Positions 38,103 through 46,505 of a DNA stretch of 64,000 bases are shown here, in pieces (the stretch's first letter is position 1; every line of letters starts with the position of its first letter). Source of the DNA: Flavobacterium sp. CF108 (GTDB lineage Bacteria; Bacteroidota; Bacteroidia; Flavobacteriales; Flavobacteriaceae); NCBI RefSeq assembly GCF_900129795.1, contig NZ_FQWW01000008.1:11480-75479 (forward strand), written 5' to 3'. The position numbers and the translations under genes were made by a program. A model generated the notes under the pieces. That model was not told the DNA's origin. It ran no database searches and saw only the letters and a program-made list of their open reading frames with translations.

Positions 38103-38666
38103 ATGGAGAAAAAGTATTCCGTTGCCATTTATCCTTCGCAAGATGTTATTGATTCCGTCAAAATAATGAAGGATTATTTAAAAAGCAAAATTGACTGGTA
38201 TAACAGCTGTAATTCTGTTGGACATATTACGATTTGTGAATTCACAATTAACGAATCCGAAATTGATAAATACAAACAAAAGCTTTTTAAAGTTTGTGAT
38301 ACTTTTACTCCTTTTCAAGTCTATTTAGATCATTTTGGTTCTTATGACAATGCCGGAGCATTCTATATAGCTCCAAATGAAGAATCAAAAAATAACCTGA
38401 AACCCATTATGAAAAAGATTCAGGAATCTTTAAAACCTTTAAAACTCAAAAAAAGTGACGATCCGCATATGTCAATCGGAAGAAAATTAACCCCCGAAAA
38501 TCTTAAAATAGCTTCACATCTTTTCACTACAATTGATATTGATTTTTCATGCAAGGAAATTGTACTTCGAGAACTTGATCCTGTTAAAAAACAGTTTTTT
38601 GTAATTGATACTTTTTTATTTGGAAGTAATCCTGAGCCAGAGTTTGTTCAGGGGAGTTTCTTTTGA
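38103..38666 (+). CDS. 2H phosphoesterase (2'-5' RNA ligase-like)
   Basis: This 187-aa cytoplasmic protein carries the two defining H-x-T/S motifs: H41-I-T43 in GHITICEFT and H122-M-S124 in DPHMSIGRKL. The length fits the LigT/CPDase superfamily. These enzymes act on 2',5' or cyclic phosphodiester bonds in RNA or nucleotides. The native substrate is unknown. It follows the porin gene by 25 bases and may be transcribed with it by read-through. Confidence 0.8.
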   Translation: MEKKYSVAIYPSQDVIDSVKIMKDYLKSKIDWYNSCNSVGHITICEFTINESEIDKYKQKLFKVCDTFTPFQVYLDHFGSYDNAGAFYIAPNEESKNNLKPIMKKIQESLKPLKLKKSDDPHMSIGRKLTPENLKIASHLFTTIDIDFSCKEIVLRELDPVKKQFFVIDTFLFGSNPEPEFVQGSFF

Positions 38667-38715
38667 CGTTTTGCCACGAAGGAACTAAGACACAAAGTTT
38701 TTTTCACAAAGTATT

Positions 38716-38799
38716 GTCATTGCGAGGAACGAAGCAACCACACTAACAAAGATCACCAATTGATTCAGCAAGTGAGATTGCTTCGTTCCTCGCAATGAC
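38716..38799. repeat. Palindromic element GTCATTGCGAGGAACGAAGC, copy 1
   Basis: Perfect 22-bp arms (38716-38737 and 38778-38799) surround a 40-base centre. A second, slightly worn copy is at 39858-39935. Both lie downstream of genes. This is a dispersed extragenic palindrome. Confidence 0.8.
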
Positions 38800-38874
38800 T
38801 GTGCAAATCTGTTTTATCCGTAAAATCTGCGGGCCAAAAAAATTTCGTATATTTGAATTTTACAATTCACAAAT

Positions 38875-39798
38875 ATGAAATCCTTAGATTCATTTTACCA
38901 GGATATTACCGAAGGCTCAACTATTGAACCAAATTCATTACTGCCAAATGACATTCAAAAAGAGATTGGTCATTTTAATGTATTTGACATCAAAGAACTT
39001 TTGGAGCGTTTGCAGGGAAAATCGGTTATGCCTTATGACAGAAGGGCTTATTACAAAATAAGCTTGATAAGAGGCAGAAACAGAGCCGAATATGCTGATA
39101 AAGTAATCGAAATAGAAAAACAAGGATTGTTATTTGCAACACCAAAAATCCCATACAATTACGTTCCGCAGGATACCAATCAATCTGGACAATTTTGCGT
39201 TTTTACAAGCGAATTTTTATCCAAAAACAAAAGCGGAATAGACTTAGATGATCTTCCTATTTTTGCTTCAGATGGATATCCTATTTTTCAGCTTTCAGAT
39301 GAAGAAGTAGAAGAAGTAGCTTTGATTTTCAACAAAATACAAAAAGAAATTAATTCTGATTATATCTATAAATATGATTTGATTAGAAATTATGTGGCTG
39401 AATTAATTCACTTCGGACAAAAATTACAGCCTATAACCGCACTTTATTCTAAGCACAATTCTGCGGCGAGAGTTTCCTCTTTATTTGCTGAATTATTAGA
39501 AAGACAATTCCCAATAGAATCTCCACATCAGCGATTAGAATTAAGAACCGCAAAGGATTTTGCAGCGAGATTATCTGTTCACGTTAATCATTTAAATAAA
39601 GTTTTAAAAGAAAACACCGGAAAAACCACAACTGAATTAATCAGCACACGATTGACAAACGAGGCGAAAATCCTTTTAAAACAAACGGATTGGAATATTT
39701 CTGAAATCGCCTTTTCTCTTGGTTTTGAGGAATTAGCGCATTTTTCTAACTTTTTTAAAAAACAAACTACTTTAACGCCGCTGGCTTTTAGATTGTAG
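38875..39798 (+). CDS. AraC-family transcriptional regulator
   Basis: This 307-aa protein has a variable N-terminal sensor half and a C-terminal AraC DNA-binding domain with two helix-turn-helix units (about 205-305): FAARLSVHVNHLNKVLKENT, then WNISEIAFSLGFEELAHFSN and FKKQTTLTPLAFR. No membrane segment or signal peptide is visible. Bacteroidota regulators of this type often control a nearby oxidoreductase. The two short-chain dehydrogenases downstream on the same strand are the obvious candidates. Confidence 0.88.
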   Translation: MKSLDSFYQDITEGSTIEPNSLLPNDIQKEIGHFNVFDIKELLERLQGKSVMPYDRRAYYKISLIRGRNRAEYADKVIEIEKQGLLFATPKIPYNYVPQDTNQSGQFCVFTSEFLSKNKSGIDLDDLPIFASDGYPIFQLSDEEVEEVALIFNKIQKEINSDYIYKYDLIRNYVAELIHFGQKLQPITALYSKHNSAARVSSLFAELLERQFPIESPHQRLELRTAKDFAARLSVHVNHLNKVLKENTGKTTTELISTRLTNEAKILLKQTDWNISEIAFSLGFEELAHFSNFFKKQTTLTPLAFRL

Positions 39799-39857
39799 AA
39801 TTATTTTAGATTGCAGAGTTTAGATTTTAGATCATTACAAAATAGTGCACAAAGTTT

Positions 39858-39935
39858 GTCATTGCGAGGAACGAAGCAACCGCACTAGTATGCGTTTTAT
39901 TTAGCAAATGAGATTGCTTCGTTCCTCGAAAAGAC
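39858..39935. repeat. Palindromic element GTCATTGCGAGGAACGAAGC, copy 2
   Basis: The left arm (39858-39879) is identical to copy 1. The right arm (39914-39935) has two or three changes near its end. The rest of the 39799-40137 gap holds a terminator and a single CTTCGGCTTCGCTCAG arm. Confidence 0.75.
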
Positions 39936-39988
39936 TGTGCTTTGAGTATATTTCTTTGCGTGTCCTTCGGCTTCGCTCAGGAGGACAT

Positions 39989-40030
39989 AAAATGAGAATT
40001 GAAATTTTTAATTCTCATTTTTTAATTTTT
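39989..40030 (+). terminator. Terminator-like hairpin before the first SDR gene
   Basis: AAAATGAGAATT (39989-40000) pairs perfectly with AATTCTCATTTT (40010-40021), followed by T-rich sequence on the plus strand. It probably ends AraC-gene transcripts. Confidence 0.55.
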
Positions 40031-40137
40031 AATTTCACAACTCTGATTTGAATTTCGCAAACATCGGTTTGATATTTACAATTCCTCAACACTACTTCAC
40101 TCCTACCTTTGTCTTATCAATTTAAAAGATCAAAAAG

Positions 40138-40863
40138 ATGAATTTATCAAACAACAAAATTTTAATAACAGGCGGTGCAAGCGGAATTGGACTTGGACTT
40201 ACTGAAAGATTTATTCAGGAAAATAATACTGTAATTATCTGCGGCAGAAGAGAATCTGTTTTAAATGAAGTGAAGGCAAAATTCCCTTCCGTAATCACAA
40301 AAGTATGCGACTTATCTTTAGAAGAAGAAAGAATCGAACTTTACAAATGGATTACAGAAAATCATCCTGATTTAAACGTATTAATCAATAATGCCGGAAT
40401 CCAAAAATGGGTTTCTGTAACTGATGTTGATTTCTACGAAAGCATGAAAGCAGAAATCAATACTAATATTGAAGCACCGCTACATTTAACTTCCTTATTT
40501 ATTGAACTGAAATCTTTAACAACAGTAATGAATGTAACTTCTGGACTGGCATTTTCGCCTTTTGCAAAAGTTCCGGTTTATTCGGCTACAAAAGCATTTT
40601 TCCGTTCGTTTACACTTTCACTTCGTCATTTATTAAAAGCTAAAAATATCGAAGTAATCGAAATTATTCCACCCGCATTGAATACAGATCTTGGCGGAGT
40701 TGGTTTACACGACGCACATCCAAGCGTAAGCAGTTTTATCGAATCTATTTTTGAGCAGTTAAAAGATGGAAAACCGGAACTTACTTTTGGAACCAGCGAA
40801 ACGAGATTAAACGCAAGCGCAGAAGATTTAAGAAATCATTTTAATGCAATGCATTCTAATTAA
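40138..40863 (+). CDS. Short-chain dehydrogenase (DltE-like)
   Basis: This 241-aa SDR has TGGASGIGLGLTERF at the cofactor site, LNVLINNAGIQ, the Ser in NVTSGLAFS and the active-site Tyr/Lys in PVYSATKAFF. The cofactor region resembles the DltE-type oxidoreductases of unknown substrate. It lies downstream of the AraC regulator and ahead of a second SDR, and the MITE-like element at 40869-41050 starts right after its stop. Confidence 0.85.
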   Translation: MNLSNNKILITGGASGIGLGLTERFIQENNTVIICGRRESVLNEVKAKFPSVITKVCDLSLEEERIELYKWITENHPDLNVLINNAGIQKWVSVTDVDFYESMKAEINTNIEAPLHLTSLFIELKSLTTVMNVTSGLAFSPFAKVPVYSATKAFFRSFTLSLRHLLKAKNIEVIEIIPPALNTDLGGVGLHDAHPSVSSFIESIFEQLKDGKPELTFGTSETRLNASAEDLRNHFNAMHSN

Positions 40864-40868
40864 TTTTA

Positions 40869-41050
40869 TTTAAACACATAGAAACATAGTTTTTGTAAAC
40901 GCATAAAAAGCATTTCATTTATCTAAACAAACATAGAAATAGCAACGAGAAATTATAAAGATAACTAAACGCATCGCTATGCGTTAGAAACTAGTTTCTT
41001 TTTGCAATCTTTTTAGATCAAAATAAAATCTATGTTTCTATGTGTTTAAA
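40869..41050. mobile_element. MITE-like element, copy B, with perfect 21-bp terminal inverted repeats
   Basis: The first 21 bases (40869-40889, starting TTTAAACACATAGAAACA) are the exact reverse complement of the last 21 (41030-41050). The interior holds nested hairpins: AACGCAT-CGCT-ATGCGTT and the palindrome AGAAACTAGTTTCT. The 182-bp unit encodes nothing. The right half is similar in order to copy A at 10738-10888. Confidence 0.65.
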
Positions 41051-41136
41051 AAAAATCACACTGTGCGGGGTCTTCGACTTCGCTCAGACTGACAGAAAAA
41101 ACAATTCACAATTCATAATTCATAATTAAATAAAAT

Positions 41137-41901
41137 ATGGCAGTAAATACAAAAATAGCTCTGGTTACAGGAGGAAGCAGAGGTTTAGGGAAAAATATGG
41201 CAATAGCAATTGCTAAAAAAGGACTTGATGTAATTATAACATACAACAGCAAAAAAGACGAAGCAGATGCTGTTGTAAAAGAAATCGAAAGTTTAGGTCA
41301 AAAAGCAGCATCACTTCAATTGAACGTTGGAGATTCAAATACTTTTGATGGCTTTTTTGAAGGTATTTCTTCGACTTTAAAAAGCACTTTCAATACTAAT
41401 AAATTTGACTTTCTAGTAAACAATGCCGGAATCGGAATTCACAATTCATTCATTGGAACTACTGAAGCAGAGTTTGACCAATTGACTAATATTCAGTTTA
41501 AAGGCCCGTTCTTTTTAACTCAAAAAGCTTTGAATGTAATGAACGACGGCGGTGGAATTGTAAATATTTCAACTGGTCTGGCAAGATTTTCATTTCCTGG
41601 TTATTCGGCTTATGCTTCTATGAAAGGCGCAATCGAGACGTTAACAAAATATCAGGCAAAAGAATTAGGCGAAAGAAAAATCAGAGCAAATGTTGTGGCT
41701 CCGGGTGCAATCGAAACTGACTTTGGCGGAGGTACTGTTCGTGATAATGAACAATTAAACAAACACATAGCTTCAATTACAGCTTTAGGAAGAGTTGGCC
41801 TGCCAGACGATATTGGCGGCGTTGTTGCTTTTTTATGTACCGAAGATGCACGCTGGGTAAACGCACAGCGTATTGAAGCTTCTGGCGGAATGAATTTGTA
41901 A
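41137..41901 (+). CDS. Short-chain dehydrogenase/reductase
   Basis: This 254-aa classical SDR has VTGGSRGLGKNMAIA, FLVNNAGIGIH, the catalytic Ser in VNISTGLAR, the Tyr/Lys in YSAYASMKGA, and the C-terminal RIEASGGMNL. The substrate cannot be assigned. 3-oxoacyl-ACP reductase-like annotation would be over-interpretation. The gene probably belongs with the AraC regulator and the SDR at 40138, but the MITE-like element between them may separate transcription. Confidence 0.85.
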   Translation: MAVNTKIALVTGGSRGLGKNMAIAIAKKGLDVIITYNSKKDEADAVVKEIESLGQKAASLQLNVGDSNTFDGFFEGISSTLKSTFNTNKFDFLVNNAGIGIHNSFIGTTEAEFDQLTNIQFKGPFFLTQKALNVMNDGGGIVNISTGLARFSFPGYSAYASMKGAIETLTKYQAKELGERKIRANVVAPGAIETDFGGGTVRDNEQLNKHIASITALGRVGLPDDIGGVVAFLCTEDARWVNAQRIEASGGMNL

Positions 41902-41922
41902 TTCTTATTTACGTTGAGAATT

Positions 41923-41955
41923 AAACCCGACAGGTTTTAAAAACCTGTCGGGTTT
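41923..41955. terminator. Bidirectional terminator between convergent genes
   Basis: It is identical to the hairpin at 9137-9169: 16-bp perfect arms starting AAACCCGACAGG around one A. It lies between the ends of the SDR gene (plus) and the PepSY-like gene (minus). Confidence 0.7.
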
Positions 41956-41986
41956 GCTGTTTTAAATGAGTTGAATGCGTATTTTT

Positions 41987-42499
41987 TTAACCTATTTGAA
42001 TTGTTTTAATTAAGTTTCCTTCTTCATCAAAGATGAGATTGTAATTTTTTCCATCTTTTGCAGCTTTCACTTCATAAGTCGCTTTATTTTTAGCATCAAG
42101 CGCAGAGTAAGCTTCTCTTACAGCTGCTGTCGGTTTAGCTTTTGACTTACTTTTTGATTTTGATTTCGAAGTTGAAGTAGATTTAACAGAATAATTGGCG
42201 TCAAGATAAGTCTGTATAGCTTTTGGCAATTTAGCGCTTGAAATCTGTTCTTTATACGTTTTAAAATTTCCATCACTGTCATAAACTGCGTATGCCTGAG
42301 TATTAGCTGCTGTTTTAAACTTTGCTGCAAAGTAAATATCGCTCTCATTCTTACCATATTCCATAGACCAAATTGGCTTTTTCTGTGGATATTGTTTTTC
42401 AAACGCCTTTACTATATTTTCTGATGGAAGCAGGATACTCTGCTGCCCTATTAAAAAATTGAAGCATAGAAAGGCAGTAAATAATAAAATCTTTTTCAT
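41987..42499 (-). CDS. Secreted PepSY-like protein with a Ser/Lys-rich linker
   Basis: This 170-aa protein has a signal peptide ending LIGQ. Two halves look like PepSY-like (beta-lactamase-inhibitor-like) repeats: KAFEKQYPQKKPIWSMEYG with YAVYDSDGNFKTYKEQIS, and a shorter C-terminal NLIFDEEGNLIKTIQ. Between them is a low-complexity stretch of alternating Ser and Lys (about 113-122) that its neighbour lacks. It is a paralogue of the gene at 42662. A periplasmic sensing or binding role is guesswork. Confidence 0.7.
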   Translation of the reverse strand: MKKILLFTAFLCFNFLIGQQSILLPSENIVKAFEKQYPQKKPIWSMEYGKNESDIYFAAKFKTAANTQAYAVYDSDGNFKTYKEQISSAKLPKAIQTYLDANYSVKSTSTSKSKSKSKSKAKPTAAVREAYSALDAKNKATYEVKAAKDGKNYNLIFDEEGNLIKTIQIG

Positions 42500-42593
42500 A
42501 GTAATACTTATAAAATTAAATAAAGTAATAAAATTACTACATTTTTATTTATTGCGAAAATTTAATCTTCAAAATATTTTCTAGCATAAAACA

Positions 42594-42624
42594 AAACCCG
42601 ACAAGTATAAAACTTGTCGGGTTT
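42594..42624. terminator. Diverged copy of the AAACCCGACA hairpin
   Basis: Arms AAACCCGACAAGT and ACTTGTCGGGTTT flank a 5-base loop. It lies between the two PepSY-like genes and could uncouple their expression. Confidence 0.6.
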
Positions 42625-42661
42625 GCCGTTTTAAATATAATTGAATTAGTAAGTGTGCTTT

Positions 42662-43120
42662 TTAATTTTTTTCGATGATAACATCAAAACCTCCATTTTG
42701 ATCAAAGACAACATCATAAAATCTGGAGTCTTTTTCTACCCCCACTTCATAAGTGGTTTTATTTTTATCATTTACTATCACAGCGATTTCTTTAATCGCT
42801 TTTGGTTCATAATTTTTCTTTAGATAACTCTGCGCTTTTTGTGGTAATTGACTTAAGGGAATTTGCAATTCATAAGCTTTTAAAATTCCCAGATTATCAT
42901 AAACTGCAAGTGCTTTAGTATTCTTATCGGTATTAAATTTTGCTTCGTACCTAATTTCATCATTATCATCGCCAACGTAGTCTATAGACCACACAGCAGT
43001 TTTATTTGGGTATTCTTTTTCAAAAGTAAACCGAACTTTTTCTGGCGGTGTTACTACTTCATTTTGAGCGCTTAAAAAACCACCGTAAAGTAAAACCAGC
43101 AATAAGAATACTTTTTTCAT
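42662..43120 (-). CDS. Secreted PepSY-like protein
   Basis: This 152-aa protein has a signal peptide ending LSAQ. The pattern FTFEKEYPNKTAVWSIDYVG, ALAVYDNLGILKAYELQIP and YDVVFDQNGGFDVIIE matches the paralogue downstream and the PepSY-like family. It lies 89 bases after the LytTR regulator gene, on the same strand. Two-component genes next to PepSY-like genes occur elsewhere in Bacteroidota, so these proteins may be targets of, or accessory to, that system. Confidence 0.7.
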   Translation of the reverse strand: MKKVFLLLVLLYGGFLSAQNEVVTPPEKVRFTFEKEYPNKTAVWSIDYVGDDNDEIRYEAKFNTDKNTKALAVYDNLGILKAYELQIPLSQLPQKAQSYLKKNYEPKAIKEIAVIVNDKNKTTYEVGVEKDSRFYDVVFDQNGGFDVIIEKN

Positions 43121-43209
43121 GATCCTGACTATTAAAATTAAAAACCAAAATAAGTACTAAAATTATTACTTTTAAAATGAAATCCAAATATTTTTTAATA
43201 AAAAAAATG

Positions 43210-43908
43210 TTACTTTTTTAATCTATCTGTCAATTCCCTTTTGTAGGTTATTCCAACGGGTAATTTTTCATTTTTGATTATTACAAAATCTTTTTCAGTT
43301 GTATCAATTTTGTCCAATGCGACAATATAAGATTTATGAATTCGGATAAAATTCTTTTCCGGCAGGCATTTTTCAAGTTCGGTTGTAGTAATTGAGGCCA
43401 GATAAGTTCGTTTTGTCGTGTGCAGTTTCACATAATTTCCAAAACTTTGTGCGTACAAAAGCTGGTCTAATTCAATATCAATAAAATAACCGTCAACTTT
43501 TACGCTCACTTTGTTTACAACAACTTCTTCTTCTTTGGTTTTTACATTTTCTGTAGAGAAAAAACGATCTACAGCTTTTAAAAATCTTGGGAAATAAATG
43601 GGTTTCAGTAAATAATCAATTACACCGTAATCGTAACTTTCGAGTGCAAATTCAGAATAAGCGGTCGTTAAAATTGTTTTAGGATGATTGGGAATAATCT
43701 TTAATAATTCCATTCCTGAAATCTCTGGCATGTTAATATCCAAAAACATCAAATCGACTTTATTTTCCCTAAGATAATCCATTGCTTCAATGCCATTATA
43801 TCCCTGAAAAACCAATTCTAACTGCGGATTTTGTTTTATATAATTAGCTAAAACATAATGCGCTGCCGGCTCATCATCAACAATAATGCATTTTTTTGGA
43901 TCTCTCAT
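43210..43908 (-). CDS. LytTR response regulator
   Basis: This 232-aa protein has a receiver domain (about 1-120) with the acidic pair D11-D12, phospho-acceptor D57 in LMFLDINMPE, and Lys in YLLKPIYF. The C-terminal LytTR DNA-binding domain (about 132-232) includes IRIHKSYIVALDKI and LPVGITYKREL. Its ATG overlaps the stop of the sensor kinase gene by one base (TAATG), so the pair is translationally coupled. Confidence 0.94.
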   Translation of the reverse strand: MRDPKKCIIVDDEPAAHYVLANYIKQNPQLELVFQGYNGIEAMDYLRENKVDLMFLDINMPEISGMELLKIIPNHPKTILTTAYSEFALESYDYGVIDYLLKPIYFPRFLKAVDRFFSTENVKTKEEEVVVNKVSVKVDGYFIDIELDQLLYAQSFGNYVKLHTTKRTYLASITTTELEKCLPEKNFIRIHKSYIVALDKIDTTEKDFVIIKNEKLPVGITYKRELTDRLKK

Positions 43909-44945
43909 TATGCAAATCTTTTCAACTGCAGTTTTAAATCAACTATATAAGTTTTTTTATTCTCCTGAATATCGAGTGTATAGTTCTTCCCGAAAATCAA
44001 ATTCAGTCTTTCAATCGTGTTTTTTAAACCAATTTTGGTCGAAACAACATCCGTTTGCTTCGTTGGAATTGAGTTTACTACATGAAGATGCAGCTGCCCG
44101 TCTTCAACTGTAATAAAAATCTGGACGAAACATTTTTCAATCGCACAGGTTCCGTGTTTAAAAGCATTTTCGATAAAAGCGATTAAAAGCATCGGCGAAA
44201 TTTTATATGCATTTTCATTATCAACTTTAGAATCAAAAGTAATATCACAGCGATATCCTACACGTTCTTTTTCAAGCTGTACATAACTGTTTATAAATTC
44301 TAATTCGTCTTCTAAAGATACGCATTGTTTGCTGTTACTTTCTAATTGATAACGCATTAACTGCGAAACCTTCATAATCAAATCCGGTGTTCTGTCTGGA
44401 AATTCAAGGCTGATTCCGTAAAGCGTATTAAAAGTATTGAATAAGAAATGCGGGTTTAACTGTCCTTTTAGCGAATTCAACTGCATTTGGTTAAATAACA
44501 AGGCTTCTTCAGTACGTTTTCTGTGTATTCTGTAGAATTTAAAAACAATAATCGGGCTCAAAATACAAACCAAAGTTCCCAGAACGCTGGCTAATTGATA
44601 CAAATAACTTCTTTGATGGGAGTTTTGATACAAATGACAGCTGCTAAACATATCCAGCATTGTAATTTCATACAAAACAATCGAAAAAACAAGAACTCCA
44701 AAAAGCGTTAATACCAGGTAAGTAAAAGGACGTCGGGTTTTAAATAATATCGGAAAAAGGAAGAAACGATTAAACTGTGCATGCATGTACAAAATGCAAT
44801 AAAAGAAAATCCCCATAAAAACAGATGTTATAGAACTAAATAACATCCAGTCGTTTTTTAAAGTATATATGGTAAAGGAAAACGCGACGACGGCAATTTC
44901 CTGCCACCATTTGTTATCCAGAATATTATCAAATTTTATGCTCAT
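43908..44945 (-). CDS. LytS-type sensor histidine kinase
   Basis: This 345-aa membrane protein has about four N-terminal helices (within 15-135). The His_kinase domain carries the phospho-acceptor H166 in GQLNPHFLFNTFNTL, and the ATPase part includes ISPMLLIAFIENAFKHG. No extracellular sensor domain is visible, so the membrane region probably senses the signal. It is divergent from the TolC-RND-adaptor operon, across a region containing a 25-bp palindrome. Control of efflux by this kinase and regulator is likely. Confidence 0.92.
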   Translation of the reverse strand: MSIKFDNILDNKWWQEIAVVAFSFTIYTLKNDWMLFSSITSVFMGIFFYCILYMHAQFNRFFLFPILFKTRRPFTYLVLTLFGVLVFSIVLYEITMLDMFSSCHLYQNSHQRSYLYQLASVLGTLVCILSPIIVFKFYRIHRKRTEEALLFNQMQLNSLKGQLNPHFLFNTFNTLYGISLEFPDRTPDLIMKVSQLMRYQLESNSKQCVSLEDELEFINSYVQLEKERVGYRCDITFDSKVDNENAYKISPMLLIAFIENAFKHGTCAIEKCFVQIFITVEDGQLHLHVVNSIPTKQTDVVSTKIGLKNTIERLNLIFGKNYTLDIQENKKTYIVDLKLQLKRFA

Positions 44946-45002
44946 TTTTTAAACTTAAATAGTTCACAAAGTACGGACAAATATTTAATTATCATTTCTA
45001 AA

Positions 45003-45027
45003 AAATGACCAATTGAATTGGTCATTT
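45003..45027. promoter_or_regulatory. Perfect 25-bp palindrome in the divergent promoter region
   Basis: AAATGACCAATT (45003-45014) is mirrored exactly by AATTGGTCATTT (45016-45027) around one G. It lies between the kinase gene and the efflux operon, 49 bases upstream of the -7 element at 45076. It is a strong candidate operator. Confidence 0.6.
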
Positions 45028-45075
45028 ACTATTGCAGTACATCACTTAACATGACTTTTATCAGTACAAGACAAA

Positions 45076-45083
45076 TAAATTTG
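45076..45083 (+). promoter_or_regulatory. -7 element TAAATTTG of the TolC-RND operon
   Basis: This is an exact TAnnTTTG match 25 bases before the chosen ATG of the TolC-like gene, with a weak T-rich -33 region about 20 bases upstream. Confidence 0.55.
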
Positions 45084-45107
45084 TGCTATAATTTCACACT
45101 TGAGTTT

Positions 45108-46493
45108 ATGTATTTCAAAAAAATTACCTTATTATTTTTCTTGATTTTTGCATCAATCGGTTACTCTCAAACCCTTTCTTTAAAAGAAGCAGTAAAAACT
45201 GGGCTTGAAAATTACGGTTCGATCAGGGCAAAAAACAATTACACCAATGCATCAAAAGAGACTCTAAAACAATCTCGACGTGATTACCTGCCTAACCTTA
45301 ACTTATCGGCACAGCAGGATTACGGAACTGTAAATGGTCAAAATGGACCGCTTTATGGTTTTGGAGGTCTTGGAGTTGCTTCATCAGGATTACCGCTGCC
45401 GGAACAAAACTGGAATTCGGCTTTTGGCGCACTTTATCTGGTCAACATGAACTGGGATTTTTTCACCTTTGGAAAAACACAGGAAAAAATCAATTTGTCT
45501 AAAATTGATGTTCAGGCTAAAGAAAAAGATTTACAGCAGGAAAAATTCCAGCAGGAAATCAAAATTTCTGCTGCTTATTTAAATTTACTGGCAAGCCAGA
45601 GATTGTTGATTTCTCAGCAAAAAAACCTGGATCGTGCGGAGGTTTTCAAAAAGACAGCTGTTGCGAGAGTTAAAAACGGGTTATTGGCGGGTGTAGATTC
45701 TACATTGGCTACAGCCGAAGTTTCAAAAGCTAAAATTGCTTTAAACCTTGCGAAGAATTTCGTTAAGGAACAAAACAATAAGTTAGTCGATTTGATGGGT
45801 GTTGCGCCTCAGGATTTTGCTACCGATACTCTTTTTGTAACTCAGATTCCAAAAGAATTAATTAAAGGAAATGCAGCTGCGGATAGTCTTCATCCTTTAT
45901 TGCAATTCTATAAAACGAAAATCGATTACAGCAATCAGCAGGTTAAATTATACAAACGTTTTTATTACCCAACAATGAGTGCTTTTGGAGTTTTACAAAC
46001 CAGAGCTTCGGGATTTGAAAATAGTTATGCTACAGACCAGCATGCTTTTAGCAGAAATTACTGGGATGGCGTAAATCCGGATCGTACCAATTATTTGGTC
46101 GGAGTTGGAATTACATGGAATTTAACCACGCCTTTTAGATCAAGCAAACAAGTAAGCGCTCAGAAATTTGTTTCTCAGGCTTTACAGGAAGAATACAATC
46201 AGGCAGACAGAGAATTAAAATCACAGCTGACTTTTGCCGAAGATAAGATCAAAATTACACTTGATAATTATGCCGAAGCGCCAATTCAGGTTGATGCGGC
46301 TAAAAGAGCTTACATTCAAAAATCGACTTTATACAAAAATGGTTTAACCGATTTAACCGATTTGACCCAAACGATTTACACTTTAAACCGTGCCGAAATC
46401 GATCGTGATATTGTGAACAATAATGTATGGCAGTCGTTTTTACTGAAAGTTGCTGCAACGGGCAATTTTGACTTATTTATAAATGAATTTTAA
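45108..46493 (+). CDS. TolC-family outer-membrane efflux protein
   Basis: I start at the ATG at 45108 (MYFKKITLLFFLIF), which gives a signal peptide ending GYSQ. A longer frame begins at a TTG inside the promoter. The 461-aa protein has the duplicated TolC layout with long helices: LSLKEAVKTGLENYGSIRAK, SAAYLNLLASQRLLISQQ, and the second half ending SLYKNGLTDLTDL-type YKNGLTDLTDLTQT. It forms the outer-membrane duct of the pump encoded next, 12 bases downstream. The gene order outer membrane, pump, adaptor is the reverse of the common adaptor-first order. Confidence 0.93.
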   Translation: MYFKKITLLFFLIFASIGYSQTLSLKEAVKTGLENYGSIRAKNNYTNASKETLKQSRRDYLPNLNLSAQQDYGTVNGQNGPLYGFGGLGVASSGLPLPEQNWNSAFGALYLVNMNWDFFTFGKTQEKINLSKIDVQAKEKDLQQEKFQQEIKISAAYLNLLASQRLLISQQKNLDRAEVFKKTAVARVKNGLLAGVDSTLATAEVSKAKIALNLAKNFVKEQNNKLVDLMGVAPQDFATDTLFVTQIPKELIKGNAAADSLHPLLQFYKTKIDYSNQQVKLYKRFYYPTMSAFGVLQTRASGFENSYATDQHAFSRNYWDGVNPDRTNYLVGVGITWNLTTPFRSSKQVSAQKFVSQALQEEYNQADRELKSQLTFAEDKIKITLDNYAEAPIQVDAAKRAYIQKSTLYKNGLTDLTDLTQTIYTLNRAEIDRDIVNNNVWQSFLLKVAATGNFDLFINEF

Positions 46494-46505
46494 TTATAAC
46501 GTCTA

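Noticed and set aside
45018..45107. N-terminal extension of the TolC-like protein from a TTG codon
   Set aside because: It would include the -7 element of the promoter and bury the signal peptide. The ATG at 45108 fits better.
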